NCBI GenBank assembly: GCA_002803225.1
Contig: NXFV01001946.1
Span: 23,257 to 87,256, forward strand
From: Gamarada debralockiae
Lineage: Eukaryota > Ascomycota > Leotiomycetes > Helotiales > Hyphodiscaceae
Reading direction: 5' to 3'
Length of the DNA: 64,000 bases
Below the pieces are notes generated by a model. It was not told where the DNA came from and ran no database searches. It saw only the letters and a list, made by a program, of their open reading frames with translations. The position numbers and the translations under genes were made by a program. Each line of letters begins with the position of its first letter. Position 1 is the stretch's first letter. Shown piece after piece: positions 1 through 12,158 of this stretch.

Positions 1-655
1 TGCTTCTTGGGGGATATTAGCCCGTATATGGACGACCACATTGCTGTAGTTATCCACTGAACGGAAATTTTATCTTGGACCTGGGATGCTGAATAGCAAA
101 GGATGAGGATATCCGAAGGCATTCTAGATTGGTCTTTCAGTAGTCGAAAACTATAATGGGTGTTAATTATCAAGACCTAAATATATATCAAGTTCATGAA
201 ATCTTCCTCTACAAATCTCAAACTCGTTCCTTCCGTGTATTGCATTTTCGCGCTGACTGCCCCTACCCGTACAATTTTACCCCGCACTTACAGGTCCTCG
301 TCCGCTCAACCCCACCACAATTCCCTGCTGCCTGTGCGTCATGGCTTCAAATGAATCCCCTCATTCTGCAACGTTCCTCGCATTCTGTTCTCGGCACAAA
401 AAGGACCGAACATGAGATGAACGATTTGTCCGAAGCCTTTTGCCCGGTTTTCGCACTGTATGGAAAATCATGATTCGCATAATGGTATTCCGTATGAGGT
501 GGTGTAGAGCGCAATGCGATAAGAGATGACTTATGAAGAGTCATAATAGAAGTATAAGACGCCATTATTTTGTCCTTAAATGATTCTATTTCGTCAATCA
601 ACCTGCTGCATCGCCAAACGAGAACGCCAGTGATTCCTCAAGTCATGTAGTCAAG
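1..655. other. Intergenic, no gene seen
   Basis: No reading frame here has a recognisable domain or a sensible splice structure. The short open frames on both strands look like chance frames. The part next to 656 is presumably the promoter of the carboxylesterase, but I see no distinct motif. Confidence 0.6.
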
Positions 656-2775
656 ATGCTGACCTTTAAATATATCCTCTTTCCATACTTCACAATTTGC
701 TCAGCAGCAGGAGCATTGAACGGCGAGCCATCGAAGCTGGAAGTAAGGGCGGGCAGTAGTACCTCAGTTCCTGCACCACCGGTAGATCTGGGATATGGGA
801 TTTATCAAGGATACTATAATGCTACTTCCCAGTTGAATATATACAAAGGGTGGGTTTCTTTCCCATCAAGACTTCGAATCTCTCTAATGAGCCCTTCTTG
901 CTGACTGCTGTCAGCATTCGATATGCAGCACCTCCAACAGGGACTCTGAGATGGCAGAAGCCGCAATCTCCAGCGGCAAATCGAACGGAGACGATCACGG
1001 CGACCGCATTTCCGCCAAGATGTCCACAGGGAAATGATGCGCCTCTGTGAGTGTTGAAATTCCACTACGAGAGACCGATTGAGTTAACATTTGATAGACC
1101 AGCGAATTTCAATTTCACTGCCACTGATGTCGGCAACGAAGATTGTCTCTTCTTGAGTGTCTTCACACCTCAGAATGCGACGAACCTGCCAGTGTTGGTT
1201 TGGATCCGTAGGCATCTTATGTCACCCATTGAAGTTCATGCGATAGACTAATTAAATTCAGATGGCGGAGGATACGGGACCGGACAAGGGAACAGTGACC
1301 TCTCAGAGCTAGTCATGACCAACAACCACGGCTTCATCGTTGTCGTAATCCAATACCGCCTCGGCGCCTTTGGGTTCCTCTCCTCAGCTGAACTTTCCCA
1401 TTACGGAGTCGTCAATGCTGCGCTGTACGATATGCACTTCTCACTCCAATGGGTACAAGACCACATTCGCACTTTCGGCGGAGATCCCTCCCGCGTCACT
1501 ATCTCAGGCGAATCAGCTGGTGGAGGAGCGGTAATGACACAAGCCATGGCATATGGCGGCTCAGAAGGAACGAAGTACTTCCAGAATGCTATTGTCGCAA
1601 GCCCATATCTGCCCATGCAGTGGAATTACAATGACTTCATGCCCACTCAATTTTATTATCTCTTTGCTCAAGCCGCGGGATGCTTCAACCAGGCGATCAA
1701 TACCGTCAACTCGACTGTCTTTGAATGCCTTCAAGGCAAAGATACTATTTCTCTTCAAAACGCCAGCGCGTATGTGGCTGGGAGTGGAAAGTACGGCCAG
1801 TGGGCATTTCTACCTGTGACAGATGGGACGTTTCTGCAGAAGCGGCCATCGGAACAGTTGCTGGCTGGGGAGGTGAATGGGCTGAGAATACTCTCAGGCA
1901 ATAACGCTGATGAAGGTCCTGGATTCGTGCCTCAGGTTATCACCACTGGTGATGATTTCGACTTCTTCGTCCAGAATCTCTTCCCACTTATGGACAACAA
2001 TACCCTCTCACTCTTAGAAAACACTTATGCTATCTCGCCAACCGCCCCAGGCCCATTATTCAGCACTCTTGGAGACTCTGGGCCCACTGCTTTGAACCAG
2101 TCAGAATTCGGGATCGGGCAGCAGCAGCGAGCCAATAATTTATACGCGGAGACTACATTTGTGTGTCCAAGCTATTGGCTTGCGAGTGCGTATTCTTCAG
2201 AGTCTAGCTACAAGAAGAGGAGTCCAATCCCTCACAACTCAAGAACAATTGGACAGAGGAACAATAATAAGCAGTCATGGAAATACCAGTATTCCGTTCC
2301 ACCATCAGAGCATGGCGCCGACCTCGATGCCTACTATGCCATCAACCGCGAAACACTCGGCTACGGCACATTATCTCCAGGCTTCCGCACAGCTGTTCAA
2401 GAAATTTGGGGGCGGTTCATCATGTATAACGACCCAACTCTCCCTGCATCCGTCATCAAAAACATCACCACCTATTCCAACGGCTCTAGCACCGGAGACG
2501 ATATCGTCGCTGCACAAACTGGCAAGTGGCCAGTATGGGAAGGAGGACCCAGGGATGGCGGGAATATGTATAAAATGTTGAATCTCAATATGACAGGAGG
2601 TCATGCGACCGAGATCAAATGGACTAGTGCAGGGGGGCAGAGTGTCAATGTCACGCAGTATGCTGGTCCGGGGCTCGTGGCGAAATTTGATATCGTTGAT
2701 GCGTGGACGTGGGAGGGTGGGAGAGGGAAGAGATGTGAGTTTTGGGCCGATGTTGGGGAGTTTGTACCTGAGTAA
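656..2775 (+). CDS. Type B carboxylesterase/lipase, secreted
   Basis: Four exons (656-849, 915-1046, 1098-1207, 1262-2775) give 649 residues, a usual length for fungal type B carboxylesterases. The family hydrolyses carboxylic esters with a Ser-Glu-His triad. Visible marks are YKGIRYAAPP near the N-terminus, EDCLFLSVFTP, the oxyanion loop HGGGYGTG (joined across intron 3), the nucleophile elbow GESAGGG, the acidic residue in NNADEG and the histidine in SEHGADLDAYY. The first 20 or so residues are hydrophobic and fit a signal peptide, so a secreted enzyme is likely. Introns are 51-65 nt. For intron 2 the acceptor at 1096-1097 was chosen because the next AG breaks the frame. The natural substrate cannot be read from sequence; a cholinesterase-like fold is certain. 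Confidence 0.9.
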
Positions 2776-3446
2776 TAACGACTTGGCGAGGTCTTGTGAA
2801 TTGAAATGATGGTTAACAAAGGGGCTAGTGCCACGTGCATGGACTTTCCTCTCAAGAATTTCTTGGGAACTCGTGATATATGTTCACTGTTGTTCAGTCC
2901 CTCAAGCAACATCTAGAATACAAAGCCTCTGAGAATTTCCCATGGCGGAAGCCAAGAAAGGTTCTGCTTCACGTAAGGACAGGGGCAATGCGACTGTCAA
3001 TCCCCTATCTTAACTGAGAAGGATCGCTGCAACGTACCCCATGACTTCCTCACAATGCTCCGCCGCACCATTGACATAAACTGCCACCTCCATACCCGAA
3101 TCAACACTTTTAACCGCAACTATTATTCCACCAAAAAGAAGCTTAACTCGAATATGACTTCTACATTGGTTCTTGGTTGGCAAAAAAAGAAAAGAAAAAG
3201 AAAGAAAAAGAAAAGCATAGCACCAAGGCCCTGATCGAATATGAATTCAGCCTTGCTCCCAAGAATGCGAGGTTGGCACTTGGGCGAGCGTCATAGGGTC
3301 GCTCATGTGATCAGGTAGGTTGTTTCCCGATATATATTCCAGGATTCCTCGAGGTTCTCTGGTAGTTCAGTAATCATCAAACAAATAATCGTTCCTCTGC
3401 CGCAATTCAATCTCCAACATATTCGTTACAACAATATCATTTAGCT
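2776..3446. other. Intergenic with A/G-rich tract
   Basis: No gene is seen. A purine-rich low-complexity tract (AAAG/AAAAG units) lies at about 3182-3220. A TATA-like string follows at about 3331-3338, and CT- and CA-rich sequence precedes the relic gene at 3447. Confidence 0.5.
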
Positions 3447-4495
3447 GATCGCCGCGCTGGCGCTGCTTTGCGTCTCTGCAGCAGCAACGAATTCTAGAAA
3501 TTACAATCCTTGTGTAACAGCTGAAAGTTCCACCTATAGCCTAACCAGGCTACTCACAACCTGTAGGCCAACTTCCATATCTGGGGTAATGGATTCAATT
3601 CAACTAGCTCGACCTGTGTGCCTGGATCTAGACCGAATGACAGTTACCTTGAGACAAAATGGAATTAGAGTCGTTATGTCGAGGATTTTTACGATCAGGG
3701 CTTCAACACAATTGAATGTATGGTAAACCCTTGGGTTGAAAACCTTGTAAGTCGTGTGTACAGCTTCAAACGTGACAATATACTGGCGTGAATGTAGCCC
3801 ACTACTGAATCTTTCTGACCCAAATACTCCGTACACTGGATGAGTCATTGGCATCTCTAGACTCGACTCATCAGTGGCCAAAGACACCAGTAAAGATGCT
3901 CCTCAGCCTTCGGCGCCCACTGCCTTTCCGAAGTCAGGTCCACCATAAATAACGTCGCGTCCTCATATTCTGGGACTCCGGCTGACTTTGCTGACGGATT
4001 TAACTGCAATCAATTGCAGAACTAGGCAACTCTAAATACCAGTTCTAAATGCGACCCCTATCTGTTCACCGATACATCGGTGAACAATTCCTCCCAAACA
4101 GCTTCATTGGATATCCTAATTCCTTCTGTCTAATCACAAACCCAAGGAGACTCCAATGTGATGGATGACACAGGTCCTTTTCTCTTGGGCGACTTTGATG
4201 AGACGGCACGTGATAATTATACCATCTATGGCAAGGCAATAACATCTCATGTGCTGGTGTTAGTTGCCATCTGGTTGAAGACTGCGAGTAATAGCTCTTC
4301 AAGTGTTTCGTCCTCGATTGGAGGCTGGGCCGACACTCAGATCATGTGTATCCCGACGGATGAGACCCAAGCCGGGAGCAGGAATATCACGGAGGCCCAG
4401 AAGATTCAGACGGGCACTGCTTGGAAGGTGAGTTGCATTGGAATGGGAGTATTTGGAGTTGTGGCTTTGACTGTCTTGTTCGGGTTCATTGTCTA
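3447..4495 (+). pseudogene. Decayed small secreted/membrane protein gene
   Basis: I do not recognise the family. A frame beginning at about 3450 reads like a signal-peptide core (LIAALALLCVSAAA), then meets a good donor (GTAACA after a Cys codon) and, past a CTAAC branch site, an acceptor at about 3566. The next block holds Asn/Ser/Thr-rich sequence with two Cys (NGFNSTSSTC, NTIECMVNPW) and ends at GTAAGT near 3750. One frame further on carries CNQLQN and SKCDPYLFTD, then the open stretch 4158-4495, which ends in a hydrophobic helix (GVFGVVALTVLFG). In-frame TAG, TGA and TAA codons interrupt it, and no ATG precedes the signal-like segment. A gene with unusual introns is the alternative; a relic is more likely. 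Confidence 0.4.
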
Positions 4496-4615
4496 AACGT
4501 TCTGAATCACGGTAGCCTTCCACCATATATTTGATAAGAAGTTTGGACGAATCAATCATTCGGTAATTCCAAAACGATAGCACCCAACACGCCGATTCTC
4601 ATTCCATATGTTCAA

Positions 4616-6688
4616 TCATACAATCCGGATCTCGCGTTCTGTCCATCCCTCGAACATGCTATCCCCAGCACATATCTCAGCAATCCCTATGCGCCTATAC
4701 TGGCTTGCCGTTCCATCTGTGGGTTCCAGTATCAAAGCCCACAAAATCTCATATTCGTTGCGGTGAAAGGTCTTGGTGATCTGGAGATAAATAATGCCGC
4801 AGTTCTGGAGGTCCGATACAGTCCATAAATCTGCTTTGTGGAGATCAAGCTCACAGAACGTAGCAGAACCTCTCAGTTTTTTAGACCGCTTGAAGGCGAA
4901 TTGTTGAAAGGTGGGCTGTGAAGCTCCCAATAGGCCGTCAAAAGAGTAGACCAACCCACGCAGAACCAATGTTGCTGACTGGATCTTCAGGAACGAATCG
5001 CTGCTAGTAGCTGTGACAATGACGTCGCTAACACTGGCCTCGGAAGTGGGGAGAGCTGAAATATTATTACTTTGCCAATACTCCAAACCCAAAAAAGAGG
5101 TCCAATTTTCGAGTTTGTAGACTGGAGCAATGTCAGACCCATTGACTGAAGCCCAGCTCCAAGATGGGGCTCTATATTGCTCCCCACGTTTAGCTCTTCC
5201 CTTAGTTGACCATAACAATCCCCTGTGAATATCTTCCAGCCATAGACCAGCTTTATAGCTATATCCCGTTCGACTACCAATCTCCTTTGCAAGACCTGCT
5301 ATTGCTGGAAGTCGATCTTCCTCCTTAGTCAGCCTTCTGGCCATATATTCGTTGACTATTTTGTACCAGCACTCTAAGGTCCATAGCCATCTTTCTTTAT
5401 CATCATAATTTTCAGTAAGCTCCGTCCCTATTGATATACTTCTCTCAAAGCGAAAGAGCTTTTTGGCATCATCGCACTGCTCGCGATTGTGGGGATCGTA
5501 TTCGGAACATCGAAAGCTTCTGCAGCTCCAGCCGAGTTGAGTTTTGCCGTATCTTATTATTCTGGGGGCCAAGAAATTCTCCTGCAAAGCCCATGCGCGC
5601 TGACTTAATGGCCCCTCCATGGAAATCAAGCCGGTTGATTCAGAGTTGCTGAGGGATTTGCTCCGAAACCACAAAGAGCCTGAAAGACCTGTAGAAGGAC
5701 TCGCATATTGACCTTCTACCATACCTACTGCCGTTCCGAATCTTGAACTGTCGAAAATCCCCAAAGTACTGTTAGAAGCTGCCTCAGCTGCAATACAAAC
5801 AGCGGCGTTACTGTAGATGCTGCCCATAAAACCCGATTCGACATTCCAATCATCGACGGAGTCTTGGATGATACAGAGGGAATCGATCCACAGGTGCAGA
5901 AAGCCAAGTTTCCGCGTTATTATTATAGCATCTTCGAAAGATGGTGGAAGATCTCTCATTCGTATCTTCTCCTGCCTGAACTTTAAGGTTGACAGAGTCG
6001 TCGTCAATGTTGCAGCACCGGTGGGACCCCAGCAGTGGCTCAAAGCAACCCAGCGTCCAGTCGATCCCTTAGTGTCCTGGAGATACGGTTCATTCGATCC
6101 ATCGGCAGGCCCAACATTAATGAGTCGAGAGGGCATAGGGTGTAAAGTCGCTTTGGGGCAATTTTTGTGAGCGAGGCCGGATTGAAGCATGCACTCTGCT
6201 AGCCAACGTGAGGCAACAGCTATGCAAGCATTCGACTGTAGTTGCTTGCCCAGCGTCGAGCCTCTGGCTAACGTTGTGATGGGATCATCTATAATGCTGG
6301 TTAGAACCGATAATTCCACGAGGAGAGGCCAGTAGATTTTACCGTGACTGCAAAATACGTCAAACACCCGAGGCCGCTTGTTTTTAGTCGTTGCTATCAC
6401 AGACGAAATTGGCAAGATGCCAGACTCTGCAGACGAGAGAAGCGCAACGGGACGTTGGGCTGCCTCAACGGTTTTGGCTCCAAAGATTAGTTCACACAAG
6501 TCACACAGTCGTGCCTTTCTCTGGGACCCTTCCTTAAAATAATGTGTATGCTCAGCTTGTAGGACATGGCCTTTGTGACCGTCTTCACCATTTTCGAGCC
6601 CACAAATCTGGTCCAAATTTAAGTTCTGGCATGATTTGCAAAGCATTTTGAGATGAAGAGGTCGTGGCAAGGCCAGAAGAGAGTTCAA
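4616..6688 (-). CDS. HET-domain protein
   Basis: A single uninterrupted frame of 690 residues. The heterokaryon-incompatibility (HET) domain sits at about residues 213-310: WVALSHCWG, then LPPSFEDAIIITRKLG, LWIDSLCIIQD, and a segment ending in IYSNAAVCIAAEAA. These are the three canonical HET blocks in order. Residues 15-70 contain CKSC and CDLC pairs, as in many fungal HET proteins, and the internal Met at residue 15 (MLCKSC) is an alternative start. HET proteins act in nonself recognition and programmed cell death; the trigger of this one is unknown. No adjacent partner gene (NLR or het locus mate) is seen within several kb. The frame is intact, so it is probably functional. Confidence 0.9.
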   Translation of the reverse strand: MNSLLALPRPLHLKMLCKSCQNLNLDQICGLENGEDGHKGHVLQAEHTHYFKEGSQRKARLCDLCELIFGAKTVEAAQRPVALLSSAESGILPISSVIATTKNKRPRVFDVFCSHGKIYWPLLVELSVLTSIIDDPITTLARGSTLGKQLQSNACIAVASRWLAECMLQSGLAHKNCPKATLHPMPSRLINVGPADGSNEPYLQDTKGSTGRWVALSHCWGPTGAATLTTTLSTLKFRQEKIRMRDLPPSFEDAIIITRKLGFLHLWIDSLCIIQDSVDDWNVESGFMGSIYSNAAVCIAAEAASNSTLGIFDSSRFGTAVGMVEGQYASPSTGLSGSLWFRSKSLSNSESTGLISMEGPLSQRAWALQENFLAPRIIRYGKTQLGWSCRSFRCSEYDPHNREQCDDAKKLFRFERSISIGTELTENYDDKERWLWTLECWYKIVNEYMARRLTKEEDRLPAIAGLAKEIGSRTGYSYKAGLWLEDIHRGLLWSTKGRAKRGEQYRAPSWSWASVNGSDIAPVYKLENWTSFLGLEYWQSNNISALPTSEASVSDVIVTATSSDSFLKIQSATLVLRGLVYSFDGLLGASQPTFQQFAFKRSKKLRGSATFCELDLHKADLWTVSDLQNCGIIYLQITKTFHRNEYEILWALILEPTDGTASQYRRIGIAEICAGDSMFEGWTEREIRIV

Positions 6689-7724
6689 TTGGGAGGGAGA
6701 ATAGCTATGTGTTTAATAATGTGGGTGAACGCGGCAAGGCTGGGATTTCTTTTTTTAGAATTCGAGGTGAAGTTCTCGGATGACTGACCAATCAACTTTC
6801 ATTCATCCGGGTCTCCAGAAGCCCTTGCCCCCGCCTCCTCCTTGGCTATTGGCTATCAGTGGACTACTGCAAGGTACCGGTGGTCTCGTCGATATCTTGG
6901 ACCAGCAAAAATGGTGGCTTGACGATGTGTTATTGTCGAGGTTGATCTGAAAGTGGGCCACGTAAAAATCCTAGAGATGGCGGTAAACGAATGAGTAGTG
7001 ATCTGCTGGTGGAGTCGGAGCTAAGGAGAGGATGCGTGGAAAGCCAGGAAGCAAAGGCGCGTCAGACTCAGATGAAGGGCAGATGGAGCCAATTAGGTCA
7101 CTTGGTTGACGAGTTCACACCATAACGGATAAAGACTATTAGCAACAGTGATGGTTGGTCTTGAGTGATAATTATAATATGATGGTGATGAGAATTGATG
7201 ACAGCGATTGGAAAGGAGGAGGTCGCAAGAGAGTGCCGGTCATGACTGCCCCAAAGTGTCAATGCATTTGCTTCGTCTGAAAATGCTGGTCTCTCGTCTA
7301 CTAGGCTAGGAGGTTGTTGGATTATTTACCTAGTATTTGCTAGTAGTTTGCGATAGAATTCCCTCTCGAATCAGTTGGACAATTCGCTGCCCGCAACAAG
7401 ACTTGAGCACATATGAAAGCGATGAGTGTGTTTGGCGACAGCCTCACTTTCTTCACTCATGCTATCTCCACTAACCGAAATTTTTTTATTCTGACAAACG
7501 GTGCAGTCTTGCTCAATCATGCATTGTAAACAATTATTCATAAAAGATTAGGATTTGGGAGACCTCACTTGAGGCACAAGCATGTTTCAAGGCCCAATTC
7601 TTATCTCTGCAGAACAAACGAAAGCACAATCCCTGGCAGAAGATCAATCATGCGCACGCAATGGGATGGTATCAGACATTTGCCATAAAACTACACTTGA
7701 GTGCGAAGGCCAAACACCCTATGC
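6689..7724. other. Intergenic, promoter side of HET gene
   Basis: Upstream of the HET gene and downstream of UTP7. No coding potential with recognisable similarity is seen; the open frame at 7582-7788 overlaps the 3' end of UTP7 and looks like a chance frame. Confidence 0.5.
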
Positions 7725-9433
7725 TCATTTCCTCGCAAACCGACTCAACGCAGGTCCCAACTCCTCCTCTGTAGCCTTCAACCGTTGATGATGCTTCTCA
7801 CTCTGCGCCTTCCTCAACTCCTCAATCTTCAACCTCCTCTCATCAATAATATTCCGTGAGCCTTTCTTCCGCAAGTATTTCCTCAACGAGCTATTCTTCC
7901 CTCTTCCACGATTCTTGATATCAGCGATCGGGTCTACTGGTTTCTTATCCAAATCCTTCTCTGCTTTTCGCTGCTCTTCTGATCTCAGATCCAGGTTCCC
8001 GATATAGTCAGGATTCAAAGAAATCATCTCGGGTTGCAGTTTGTTGAGAAGAGACTTAACTTCTGCTTCTTGTCGTTGCTTTGTGTTCTCGTATGGGTTA
8101 ACTTCAAGTGCGTCGAAGTTGGGTTCTCCGGCACCTGGAACCAGCGCGGATGAAAAACCAGCATCGTGCGATATTCCTAAGACATCTTCAAATGGACACC
8201 ATCTCACTCTCTCTATCCTCTTTCCTTCGCCTCCCCACGCCATATACGGACTTTGGATCTTCTCCTGGTCCAAAGCATGTTTTGTGAATAAACCTCTCCA
8301 TATCGAAGATTGAGTCCCCCATCCCACGGCCGTCAATCCACGATCTGAAATTGATATGGAGGATGCAGGCTGTCTTGTGAAATAGCTGTTGACTTCCTTG
8401 AACATCCGGATATCCCAGACGGACATTTTCATATCTTGGCCTGTCGATACCATATATCTACCTTCTCGGTCGACTGCTAATGATCGGACTGGACCTCGAT
8501 GTGCTAGGAGCTTGACTAGGGGGGTTGTGGAATTGGGTGACCAGAGGGTGACTGTGCCGTTTTGGTGACCCATGTGAAGGATTGCGTTGTGAGGATTTTG
8601 AGTGAGGGATGTGGGTGAGCCGAGTCGGGTGGGTATTTCGATGACCACTTGGCCGGTGGAGACGTCTTGGTATTTGAGGTATCCTGGGTTGCCCTGGAAC
8701 TGTTAGCATTCATTCGTCTCCGAGGCCGGGCAATTCAACATACCACTGTCGCCAGCAGGTAATGGTAAGGCAGGAACTCCATATTCGTAACCTCGATATG
8801 CTTCTTCAAGCAATGGAGCTCCACTCCCGCCTGGTCGTAAATGTAGACGTATTTCTTTTGCGCAACCGCAAACATCTGATTATTGTGCAGCCATCGGGCA
8901 TCTCTCACAGTCTCTCCCAGTTGCAATTCGCACCCCAGCTTCCCATTCCTCCAATCCATTGTCGCAACATGACCCTTCCTTCCAGCAAGCAGCAACTCTC
9001 TCCCATTCCTCGTATATTCGGCCACATATGGTCCGCCATCCAGCTTTAGCTCAAACCCCATTTGGGCAGTTTGAACGGCAACATCCTTCTTAATATCCCT
9101 CTGGTTGACCTTGTATGTGCGCTCCAACTCATTTTCCGGCTGCAGGAACCCAGCCGTATTCTCCAGCAGAATTTCGGCATCTTTTGCTTTCAGGGCCGCA
9201 TCTTTGTATTTGCTTTCCAAAGCTTTCAGGTTGCCCCGTAACTTCCGGTCCTTGATATTCTTCAATGGTATTTTTCGACCTCTCCCATACGCCTTCTCTG
9301 CCTCTTTCCGTCTTCGTATCTGGGCTTCTGAGTGGGTCGGCGCGAGTTCCGTACGCGCTCGTTTTATTGGGACTGCGCCATTGAAATGCGTCTTTGTTAC
9401 TGTCGATTCGTCTCGCTCCAATATCTCGGCCAT
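7725..9433 (-). CDS. UTP7: U3 snoRNP WD-repeat protein Utp7 (WDR46)
   Basis: Two exons (9433-8744 and 8693-7725) encode 552 residues, close to the usual length of about 550. Utp7 is a nucleolar part of the small-subunit processome needed for 18S rRNA processing. The sequence shows the basic N-terminal region, WD-type repeats from about residue 120 (LLLAGRKGHVATMDWRNG, RGPVRSLAVDREGRYMVSTG, KMSVWDIRMF), the BING4 C-terminal block (YMAWGGEGKRIERVRWCPFEDVLG, seen in part) and a basic tail with KKGSRNIIDERR. The acceptor at 8694-8695 was preferred over one 6 nt upstream because it gives VGNPGYLKYQDVSTG, as the family has. It is transcribed divergently from TSR1, another ribosome-assembly gene. 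Confidence 0.93.
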
Positions 9434-9665
9434 GCTGAGCGATTATTTTGCTGGAGAAGTCGGGTTGAAAATGGCTGAAGATCTCCAAATTTTTTCGGGA
9501 GCCATTTGGCGATAAGCGATACGCACGGACCAGCAAATATTTTATCAACCCCACGATGAAGATTGCGAAATTCTTCAATAAACGTTGAGGCTCTAGAATT
9601 TCAAGTAATACATCGTGGCTTCGCTTCCTTTCAGATTCAAAGCCGGCGGTAACGGCAGCGGCAGC
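9434..9665. promoter_or_regulatory. Shared divergent promoter UTP7/TSR1, PAC- and RRPE-like sites
   Basis: Only 232 bp separate the two start codons, so both ribosome-biogenesis genes must share this promoter. It contains AAATTTTTTC at 9487-9496, resembling the RRPE element, and GCGATAAGCGAT at 9509-9520, resembling a doubled PAC element (GCGATGAG). PAC and RRPE are the known paired control elements of ribosome-biogenesis genes in fungi. The match is by eye and one base off consensus. Confidence 0.55.
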
Positions 9666-12158
9666 ATGCCTTCGAGTGTAAGCTCCCACTCACACAGGAG
9701 TACCACGAAGGTCTCCCACAAGCCATTCAAATCGAGGAAGGCAACCAAGGGCGCATTGAAGGAGATTTCAAAAGGTGAGTTCTCTAGAAGCAAGCAAAGA
9801 ATATGTGACTGACTCCTTGTAGGCAAAGTAGCTGATCTAAGCCACCGAAAGACACCCCACCAAGTGCTCATGTCCAAAATTGACCGAAGAAACCAAGCCC
9901 GCCAAAAGCAGCAGACGAAACACAAGGAGCATTTGAGGGAGACCAATGTGTTTGCAGGCCGAGATGGAGCACCTAGGATAGTTGCTGTCATACCGTTGTG
10001 CGAGAATGCGGATGCTTCGGCGGCTGTGAGAAGCTTGAGCGATAGTCTGGATATCGAGACTGAAATTCCTGAGGAAGGCCTTCTGCGAACCGATATCGAC
10101 CGGTTTAAGCAGAAGATTCAATATGTGATGGTCAAGCGAGACTTGATGGCTTGTTTGGATGCGGGAAGGACGGCGGATTTTGTGATATTCATACTGTCTC
10201 CGGATCAAGAGGTCGATGAGCTGGGAGAACTTATCATACGGAGTGTCGAGAGCCAGGGCTTGTCTACACTTTTGACTGTCGTTCAGGGACTGGATAAGAT
10301 TGAATCACCAAAACGAAGGACTCAGGTGCTATCGTCTTTGAAATCATATGTTACGCATTTCCATCCCGATCAGGAGAAGGTCCATAATTTGGACAACAGA
10401 CAGGAATGCGCAAATTTGATGCGTTCTCTGTGCACTGTCACGCCAAAGGGAGTCAGGTGGCGTGAAGATAGGAGTTGGATGCTTGTTGACGAAGTTCAAT
10501 GGCCCTCGAACGAAGGAGAGAATGTCGTTTTAACTGGAGTTGTTAGAGGCAAAGGATTAAAAGCGGATCGATTGGTTCAGGTTGGTGATTGGGGCGATTA
10601 CCAGATTGAGAAGATCACAGCGGCCCCTCTAGCCTCGAAAAAGAGACGAACGGATGATATGGCAGTGGATGATGGAGAAAATATCCTAGACATTCCAACC
10701 GAGGAACAGGACGATCTTGCGGAGCTGGCTCCTGAGGAAGTCATGGTGGAGGATGACGATGTTGATGCAGCGATGTCTGTGGCCACAACGGAAAGGCGTG
10801 GAGTACTGTTGGACGACCACCACTACTTCTCGGACGATGAAACGCATTTGCCAGCTATACCGAAACGACTACCGAAAGGAACATCAGCATATCAAGCTGC
10901 CTGGTTTCTGGGAGACAATTTCTCGGACTCTGGATCAGATTTCGAGGATGTTGACCAGCAAGGAGATGTGGCTATGAATGCACCCGCTCTTCCGCAAGAT
11001 GGTGTTGAGGGATTTGCACCACGAGAACCTACTGAGGCCGCCCCTACAGAATACCCACAATCCGAGATGTTCCTCGATCCAACGCCGGACGATGAAGCAG
11101 AGGCTGAGCAACTCGCAGCATTCAGAGCTCGGAAGGGCGACGAAGCGGAAGAAGATCGAGAATTCCCAGACGAGATCGAATTACACCCACATGTCCTCGC
11201 ACGGGAACGACTAGCAAGATACCGTGGATTGAAGAGTCTTCGCACAAGTCACTGGGAGGAGGACGAAGACAAGCCTCACGAGCCAGAGGACTGGAGAAGA
11301 TTACTTCAAGTTCCGGACTACAAGTCAGCAAGGAGTCAAGTCACACGTGAGGCTCTGGTTGGTGGAGTAGCCCCTGGAACACGAGTCCACATCCATCTTC
11401 GCAACGTCCCCATCTCCCTTAAATCCTCATATAACCCATCTCACCCACTCAACCTCTTCTCTCTCCTCCGCCACGAGCACAAGCATGCTGCTCTCAACTT
11501 CAATATTACTCTCAGCTCCGATTACCCCGAACCCATCAAGTCGAAAACAGAGATGATCATGCAATGCGGTCCTCGCCGCTTCGTCGTCAACCCTCTATTT
11601 TCACAAGGAGGCAACACATCTAACGATGTCCACAAATTCGATCGGTTCCTCCATCCAGGCCGCTCAGCAATCGCCACATTCGTCGCACCACTCACATGGG
11701 GCTCCGTCCCTACCCTCTTCTTCAAACGCACCGTTCCGGATGCGAATTCCCCAGCAGAACCTACTCTCACACTCATCGCGACCGGCACCTCCTTACCGCC
11801 CTCGTCCCACCGCGTAATCGCAAAACGCATAATCCTCACCGGCCACCCCTACAAAATCCACAAGAAGCTCGTCACGATCCGCTACATGTTTTTCAACCGC
11901 GAAGATGTGGAGTGGTTCAAGGCTCTGCAATTATGGACGAAGAGGGGAAGAAGTGGTTTTATTAAGGAGAGTTTAGGTACGCATGGGTATTTCAAGGCTA
12001 CGTTTGATGGGAAGATAAATCCTCAGGATTCGGTGGGTGTGAGTTTGTATAAGAGGATGTGGCCCAGGAATGCGAGGGCTTGGAATGGTGCTTTGGACGG
12101 AGGAAATGAGGAGCAGATTCAGGATGTTGATATGGAAGAGGGAGGTGTTGTGCCATGA
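9666..12158 (+). CDS. TSR1: 40S ribosome assembly factor Tsr1
   Basis: Two exons (9666-9774 and 9823-12158) give 814 residues, near the family's usual 790-800. Tsr1 is a GTPase-like, GTPase-inactive factor bound to late pre-40S particles. The N-terminus has the family signature STTKVSHKPFKSRKATKGAL, which is split from the rest by a 48 nt intron after ISK. The AARP2CN region lies at about 230-310, an acidic stretch at about 310-470, and the C-terminal DUF663 part contains RYRGLKSLRTS, HLRNVP, QCGPRRFVVNPLFSQ and KRIILTGHPYKIHKK. The GTG at 9615 is out of favour because the ATG at 9666 begins right before the conserved block. It shares its promoter with UTP7. Confidence 0.93.
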
